NCBI GenBank assembly: GCA_022775385.1
Contig: JALFIV010000114.1
Location: 1-36,516 of the forward strand
Source of the DNA: Clostridiales bacterium
GTDB taxonomy: Bacteria; Bacillota; Clostridia; Oscillospirales; Butyricicoccaceae
Length of the DNA: 36,516 nt
Reading direction: 5' to 3'
Part shown: one piece after another, positions 32,524 through 36,516 of the stretch
How positions within the stretch are numbered: position 1 is the stretch's first letter
Layout: the number at the start of each line of letters is the position of its first letter
Translations under genes and position numbers: made by a program
The notes under the pieces: generated by a model
What the model saw: only the letters and a program-made list of their open reading frames with translations
Told to the model about the DNA's origin: nothing
Database searches by the model: none

Positions 32524-34926
32524 ATGAAGCTGCCTATGAGCTGGCTTTCCGAATTTGTGGATATGGACGGCATTTCCAATCAGGAATACGATGCCAAAAT
32601 GACCATGTCCGGCTCCAAGGTTGAGGAAGTTGTCTATCTCGGCCGCGAGTTCAAAAATGTTGTTACCGGAAAAATCCTGTCCAATGTTCCCCATCCGGAC
32701 TCCGATCATCTGGTTATCTGCCAGGTAGATGTCGGTAAGGACGAGCCGATTCAGATTGTAACCGGTGCACCGAACGCAATTGTCGGCAGTGTTGTTCCGG
32801 TTGCCCTGCACAAGTCCACCCTTCCGGGCGGTATCAAGATTACCAAGGGCAAGCTGCGCGGCGTTCCGTCCAACGGCATGATGTGCTCGTTCGAGGAACT
32901 CGGCCTGACGCTGAACGATACGCCGTACGGCGATCCGGAAGGTCTGCTGCTTATGCCGGAGGGCACGCCGGTTGGCGTTGACATCCGCACAGTTGTCGGT
33001 CTGGATGAGTATGTTGCTGAATTTGAGATCACGTCCAACCGTCCGGATTGCATGAGTGTCATCGGTCTGGCGCGTGAGACTGCGGCGACCTTTGACCGTG
33101 AGCTCAAGCTGCACACGCCGGTTGTCAAGGGCTGCGGTGGCGATATCAACGAGCATCTGAGCATCACCAATGAGGCTCCGGATCTCTGCCCGCGTTATAC
33201 TGCACGTCTGGTCAAGAATATCAAGATCGAGCCGTCTCCGGCGTGGATGCGCGAGCGTCTGCATGCTGCCGGTGTCCGCCCGATCAACAACATTGTCGAT
33301 ATCACCAACTATGTCATGCTGGAATACGGCCAGCCGATGCATGCATTCGACTATGCCTGCCTGAAGGATCAGAAGATTGTCATCCGCCGCCCGGCTGCCG
33401 GTGAGAGCATCGAAACGCTGGACGGTCAGATGCATGAGCTGGATGAGAACATGGTCTGCATCGCGGACGGCAGCCGTCCGACCGCTGTTGCCGGCGTCAT
33501 GGGCGGTTACGATTCCGAGATCACGGACTCCACCAACATGGTTGTCTTTGAGTCGGCAAACTTCCACGGCGCAACCGTCCGTGTTACCGCGAAGAAGCTC
33601 GGCATGCGTACCGAGGCATCCGGCCGCTTTGAAAAGGGTCTGGATCCCCGCATGACCGTGGATGCAGTCAATCGTGCCTGTGAGCTGGTTGAGATGCTGG
33701 GCGCCGGCGAGGTTGTCGACGGTATCATTGATGTCGATACCACCAGCACAGAAAACAAGCGTCTCCCGTTCGAGCCGGAAAAGATCAACGCCCTGCTCGG
33801 TATTGATCTGACGGCAGAGGAACAGATTGCATATCTGAACAAGCTCGGTTTTAAAGTGGAAAACGGCGAGGTCATTGTTCCGCACTTCCGCACCGATATC
33901 TCCCGTATGTGCGACGTGGCGGAAGAGGTTGCCCGTCTGTACGGCTATGACAACATTCCGACCACGCTGTTCGGCGGCGAAGCAGTTCTGGGTGCACTGA
34001 CACCGGAGCAGGTCTTTGAGAAAAAGATCGGTGAGATCGCCCGTACCTGCGGTTTCGACGAAGCATTCAACTTCTCCTTCGGCAATCCGAAGATGTATGA
34101 CGACATTGCACTTCCGGCGGACAGCATCAAGCGCAAGTCGGTTCAGATTCTCAACCCGCTCGGTACGGAGTTCAGCGTCATGCGCACTACTTCCCTTCCG
34201 TCTATGCTGGAATCTCTGATGCACAACCTGAACCACCGCAATGAGACCGCAAGCCTGTATGAGCTTTATAAGGTCTATCTGCCGAAGCTCAATGACGACG
34301 GTACAGTCAATCCGGAACAGCTGCCGGATGAGCCGCATGTACTGACGCTCGGTTCTTATGGCCGTCTCTCGTTCTTCGAGTTCAAGGGCGTGATTGAGAA
34401 GATTCTGGAGGGCTGCCGCATTGCGGACATCTCCTTTGAACCGGTTACCGACAATCCGTCGTACCATCCGGGCCGCTGCGCACGTATCCTGTCCGGAGAG
34501 ACGGAAATCGGCGTATTCGGCACCATCCATCCGCTGGTTGCCAAGAAGTACGGCACCGGCGCGGAGATTCTTGCAGCAGAGCTGAACGTCGATCTGATGT
34601 TTGCCAATGTCGCACCGGAGAATGTCTATCATCCGCTGCCGAAGTATCCGGCATCTACCCGCGATATCGCGGTTCTCTGTGATGACGTCATTCCGGTTGC
34701 GCATATGCAGAAGGCGATTGAGAAGGCGGTCGGCACTATTCTGGAGTCTGTTTCCTTGTTTGATGTATATAGAGGTAAGAATATTCCAGAGGGAAAGAAG
34801 AGCGTTGCCTATTCGCTGAAGCTTCGCAGAAGTGACAGAACTCTTACAGATTCGGAATGTGATGAGGCTATGAACAAGGCAATTTCGACTCTGGAAGAGA
34901 AATTTGCTGCAAAACTCCGGAAATAA
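32524..34926 (+). CDS. pheT: Phenylalanine--tRNA ligase beta subunit
   Basis: Large subunit of PheRS, 800 aa. It starts MKLPMSWLSEFVDMDG, then an EMAP/OB-like tRNA-binding domain (about 40-150, with HPDSDHLVICQVDVG), the B3/B4 editing domain (about 210-400, with RPINNIVDITNYVMLEYGQPMHAFD), the B5 domain, a catalytically inactive class II-like core, and the C-terminal anticodon-binding FDX-ACB domain (PKYPASTRDIAVLCDD to the end). Length and domain order are standard. It has a TTTGGAGGA site before ATG 32524. The last 60 codons shift to less biased codon use (AGA, TAT) than the rest of the gene. Confidence 0.98.
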   Translation: MKLPMSWLSEFVDMDGISNQEYDAKMTMSGSKVEEVVYLGREFKNVVTGKILSNVPHPDSDHLVICQVDVGKDEPIQIVTGAPNAIVGSVVPVALHKSTLPGGIKITKGKLRGVPSNGMMCSFEELGLTLNDTPYGDPEGLLLMPEGTPVGVDIRTVVGLDEYVAEFEITSNRPDCMSVIGLARETAATFDRELKLHTPVVKGCGGDINEHLSITNEAPDLCPRYTARLVKNIKIEPSPAWMRERLHAAGVRPINNIVDITNYVMLEYGQPMHAFDYACLKDQKIVIRRPAAGESIETLDGQMHELDENMVCIADGSRPTAVAGVMGGYDSEITDSTNMVVFESANFHGATVRVTAKKLGMRTEASGRFEKGLDPRMTVDAVNRACELVEMLGAGEVVDGIIDVDTTSTENKRLPFEPEKINALLGIDLTAEEQIAYLNKLGFKVENGEVIVPHFRTDISRMCDVAEEVARLYGYDNIPTTLFGGEAVLGALTPEQVFEKKIGEIARTCGFDEAFNFSFGNPKMYDDIALPADSIKRKSVQILNPLGTEFSVMRTTSLPSMLESLMHNLNHRNETASLYELYKVYLPKLNDDGTVNPEQLPDEPHVLTLGSYGRLSFFEFKGVIEKILEGCRIADISFEPVTDNPSYHPGRCARILSGETEIGVFGTIHPLVAKKYGTGAEILAAELNVDLMFANVAPENVYHPLPKYPASTRDIAVLCDDVIPVAHMQKAIEKAVGTILESVSLFDVYRGKNIPEGKKSVAYSLKLRRSDRTLTDSECDEAMNKAISTLEEKFAAKLRK

Positions 34927-34928
34927 GC

Positions 34929-34957
34929 TTTACAAATTGGTGATTTTGTATTATGAT
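34929..34957 (+). promoter_or_regulatory. Promoter of ireB
   Basis: TTTACA (34929-34934), a 17-bp spacer and TATGAT (34952-34957), directly after pheT. Confidence 0.68.
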
Positions 34958-34983
34958 TGAAGTAAGTTGAAAGGAGGCCCACT

Positions 34984-35229
34984 ATGCTTGACGGAACCAG
35001 AAAGTTTTCTTTGAAAGAGGACAATAATCAGGAGATGAAAGTTGCTCTTCAAGCAGTATATGAGGCCCTCAAGGAGAAGGGCTACAATCCGATCAATCAG
35101 ATCGTCGGTTATCTGCTCTCGGAAGATCCAACTTACATTACGAATCACAACAATGCACGGAGTTTGATTCGCAAGATCGATCGCGACGAGCTCATGCAGG
35201 AACTGATTACAAAATATCTGGATTTGTAA
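34984..35229 (+). CDS. ireB: IreB family regulatory phosphoprotein (UPF0297)
   Basis: Cytoplasmic protein of 81 aa, near the normal family length. The strongly conserved [27 protein letters not shown] and [12 protein letters not shown] segments identify it. In Enterococcus faecalis IreB is a target of the PASTA kinase IreK and phosphatase IreP and affects cephalosporin resistance; threonines near the N-terminus are phosphorylated there. Here the only early Thr/Ser are T5 and S9. AAAGGAGG precedes ATG 34984. In Bacillus and many Clostridia it follows alaS with ruvX; here it stands alone after pheT with its own promoter and terminator. Confidence 0.95.
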   Translation: MLDGTRKFSLKEDNNQEMKVALQAVYEALKEKGYNPINQIVGYLLSEDPTYITNHNNARSLIRKIDRDELMQELITKYLDL

Positions 35230-35242
35230 ATCAATATGGCCA

Positions 35243-35276
35243 AAAAGCACGGAACTGATTGTTCCGTGCTTTTCAT
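35243..35276 (+). terminator. Intrinsic terminator of ireB
   Basis: Perfect 13-bp stem AAAAGCACGGAAC (35243-35255) and GTTCCGTGCTTTT (35261-35273) with a 5-base loop; the T run forms the end of the 3' arm. Confidence 0.9.
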
Positions 35277-35299
35277 TTCAACGGAATTCTGAATTTTTT

Positions 35300-35328
35300 T
35301 TGACATCTTATTCGATGCATGCTATACT
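35300..35328 (+). promoter_or_regulatory. Strong sigma-A promoter of the 105-aa unknown gene
   Basis: Perfect TTGACA (35300-35305), a 17-bp spacer and TATACT (35323-35328), with an upstream T tract (35293-35300) that could act as an UP-like element. Confidence 0.88.
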
Positions 35329-35366
35329 TATATTATTGTGCAAGAAATTGAGAAAGGAGTTTTTCT

Positions 35367-35684
35367 ATGTCTACTGTGTCCTCCAAGAAAAAAGATGCAG
35401 ACGGAATCCTGGAATACAAGGGTCATCCGTTGATGCGTCATGAGAACATTATCTATTATGGCAGTATGAGTGATCGCTATATCATTATGCTCCAGATTCT
35501 CGAAACAAAGAAGGTTAAGGATTTGGACGTTGCAACCCGCGTTCTGGTGCAGCTGCAGCAGACCTCTCCGAGCGTTCCGCCCAAGGATCGTGTTGTGAAA
35601 AAGGCGGAGAAAAAGGGATTGTATGACGCACTCGATATCGGTTATATCTGGTTGAATCGTGCGCTCTCCAATGCCGCAAAGTGA
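35367..35684 (+). CDS. Conserved-looking small cytoplasmic protein of unknown function
   Basis: I do not recognise this family. The 105-aa product has no signal or membrane segment. It has a charged start (STVSSKKKDADG), a compact core (ILEYKGHPLMRHENIIYYGSMSDRYIIMLQIL) and basic helices (ETKKVKDLDVATRVLVQLQQT; KDRVVKKAEKKGLYDALDIG). Codon use matches the highly expressed synthetase genes (CGT, CTG, AAG). AGAAAGGAG precedes ATG 35367, and a near-consensus promoter and clean terminator make it a single-gene unit. High expression with a basic, aromatic-rich core suggests a housekeeping role, perhaps nucleic-acid binding; this is a guess. Confidence 0.85.
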   Translation: MSTVSSKKKDADGILEYKGHPLMRHENIIYYGSMSDRYIIMLQILETKKVKDLDVATRVLVQLQQTSPSVPPKDRVVKKAEKKGLYDALDIGYIWLNRALSNAAK

Positions 35685-35695
35685 TGAAATGCTGA

Positions 35696-35728
35696 AACAG
35701 CAGAGGATCTCAATCCTCTGCTGTTTTT
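35696..35728 (+). terminator. Intrinsic terminator of the 105-aa gene
   Basis: Perfect 13-bp stem AACAGCAGAGGAT (35696-35708) and ATCCTCTGCTGTT (35713-35725) with loop CTCA, then a T tract. It also stands just downstream of the convergent minus-strand gene and may serve both. Confidence 0.9.
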
Positions 35729-35743
35729 CTGTATTTCGTTGTA

Positions 35744-36340
35744 TCAAGGCTCTAGAATTATCTTGCCGTTTTCTGTACGGACAGAACTGACAGAATCCGT
35801 TTTCTCTTTCAGAGACTGATTGAGCGTATCATTTACAGAAGGCCAGATGCCGCCAAGAACATCCATGGGAACGTCAATACCGGCGACAGTCATGGAAGTA
35901 CCAGAAAGCTTGACTTTTCCATCCGAGCTGTCGATCTGGCAGGTCAAACTGGTATCCAGTGAGTCCGGCATGAACGAAAGAATAGACTGATACATCCCCT
36001 TGGAATCCTCATCGGCATCGCTCAGCCAGTTTGTGATGGTTTCCTTGGGGAGTTTCCCGGAAATCGTCATTTCGTTTTCGGAAGAAATTGCAGTCTCCGC
36101 CTGCATATCTGCACAGCCCAGCGCGTCCAGTATCAATGCCTGCCATTCCTCTGCAGTCAGTTCAACCGCATCTGCGCTTTTCTCCGTCTCTGTTTCGGTG
36201 CTGTGTTCGTCTGTATTCATTTCGATGCTTCCGGGATGGTGGTTTTCGATGTTGTCAGAATTCTTTCGTGTGATCGAAAAAAACGCCACTCCTATGATGA
36301 CGATCAGCAGGATGATGATGGGCAATTGTTTGCGCTTCAT
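35744..36340 (-). CDS. Membrane-anchored extracytoplasmic protein of unknown function
   Basis: The 198-aa product starts with KRK and a single hydrophobic span (about residues 6-23, LPIIILLIVIIGVAFFSI), with no lipobox cysteine, so it is probably a signal anchor. Residues 25-60 are a polar, Glu/Thr-rich linker (EHSTETETEKSADAVE). The rest (about 60-198) is a soluble domain with two cysteines (C76 and C133 approximately) and repeated acidic/serine turns (DSSDGKVKLSGTSMTVAGIDVP). ATG at 36340 follows GGAGGGAA. I do not recognise the domain; a function at the cell surface is likely from topology. It converges on the preceding gene. Confidence 0.8.
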   Translation of the reverse strand: MKRKQLPIIILLIVIIGVAFFSITRKNSDNIENHHPGSIEMNTDEHSTETETEKSADAVELTAEEWQALILDALGCADMQAETAISSENEMTISGKLPKETITNWLSDADEDSKGMYQSILSFMPDSLDTSLTCQIDSSDGKVKLSGTSMTVAGIDVPMDVLGGIWPSVNDTLNQSLKEKTDSVSSVRTENGKIILEP

Positions 36341-36412
36341 TTTACATTCCCTCCTATGTATTCTTGTGTGCTCTACTATATGAACACATGCTTCAAACTA
36401 TACGTATCACAG

Positions 36413-36444
36413 AAAAGAGAGAGCGTCAAAGCTCTCTCTTTTTC
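36413..36444 (-). terminator. Intrinsic terminator after the truncated minus-strand gene
   Basis: Stem AAAAGAGAGAGC (36413-36424) and GCTCTCTCTTTT (36431-36442) with a 6-base loop. In the minus transcript the 3' arm ends in a T run (complement of AAAA at 36413-36416), 15 bases after the stop codon of the partial gene. Confidence 0.8.
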
Positions 36445-36456
36445 CGGTTTACTGGG

Positions 36457-36516
36457 TTACTGGTTTTCCGGTATATCGGTTACCACAATATCCTTTAATG
36501 AGGTAGCAAGACCTGC
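36457..36516 (-). CDS. 3' end of an unidentified gene (partial)
   Basis: The minus strand reads in frame from the window edge AGLATSLKDIVVTDIPENQ and then a TAA at 36459-36457, followed at once by a terminator. Nineteen residues are too few to name the product. The terminator right after the stop supports this being a real C-terminus. Confidence 0.6.
   Translation of the reverse strand, partial: AGLATSLKDIVVTDIPENQ

Noticed and set aside
32494-34704. Minus-strand open frame of 736 codons opposite pheT
   Set aside because: It lies entirely antisense to a clear pheT. Strong third-position bias in pheT removes stops from this frame; the translation has no recognisable domain and no ribosome site.
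1-36516. CRISPR arrays, tRNA or rRNA genes
   Set aside because: No regularly spaced repeats, and no cloverleaf or rRNA sequence was noticed; GGTGGTACC-type motifs belong to the T-box leaders.

Overview
The window looks like a chromosomal segment from an endospore-forming clostridial Firmicute, most like an Oscillospiraceae/Ruminococcaceae-type gut anaerobe. This rests on the spoIIAA-spoIIAB-sigF operon, three T-box leaders upstream of aminoacyl-tRNA synthetase genes, RNase M5, IreB, strong AGGAGG ribosome sites, and TTGACA/TATAAT promoters with 17-bp spacers. No database search was possible, so the assignment comes from sequence features only.

Layout. (1) 1-11.6 kb, plus strand, housekeeping: CPBP membrane protease, mltG, a U32-family protein, T-box-alaS, hinT, comEC, holA, rnmV and an aldo/keto reductase. 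(2) 11.6-12.7 kb, minus strand: a XerC/D-type tyrosine recombinase. (3) 12.7-21.5 kb, plus strand: an AT-rich regulatory stretch followed by a sortase-assembled pilus operon. It encodes a small coiled-coil protein, a dedicated signal peptidase I, a 1162-aa LPHTG adhesin, a 498-aa LPSTG backbone pilin, a class C sortase, a 230-aa LPQTG minor/basal pilin and a second sortase. (4) 21.5-22.3 kb: a decayed stretch with a small chimeric ORF (MATE-transporter start joined to a cytidylate-kinase-like end) and several perfect inverted repeats. (5) 22.3-30.6 kb, minus strand: pcrA, then reading from upstream T-box-valS-folC-spoIIAA-spoIIAB-sigF. (6) 30.7-36.5 kb: a small membrane protein, T-box-pheS-pheT, ireB, an unrecognised small conserved-looking protein with a strong promoter, a membrane-anchored extracytoplasmic protein on the minus strand, and the last 19 codons of another minus-strand gene.

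How the genes work together. The pilus operon looks self-contained: export (signal peptidase), three subunits with different sorting motifs, a polymerising sortase, and a second sortase that may attach the fibre to the wall. The three synthetase operons share one regulatory logic: each T-box leader presents a C-ending codon (GCC Ala, GTC Val, TTC Phe) at the same place in stem I. The spoIIA module sits directly behind valS-folC after an intrinsic terminator, with no clear promoter of its own that I could find.

Most interesting points: an apparent AUA start codon for comEC; a degraded metallo-beta-lactamase motif in ComEC; the MATE/kinase chimera; the dedicated signal peptidase plus coiled-coil protein heading the pilus operon; an in-frame hexanucleotide repeat in the backbone pilin; and an insertion of about 45 residues in PcrA. 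I found no CRISPR array, rRNA, tRNA, intact insertion sequence or prophage.
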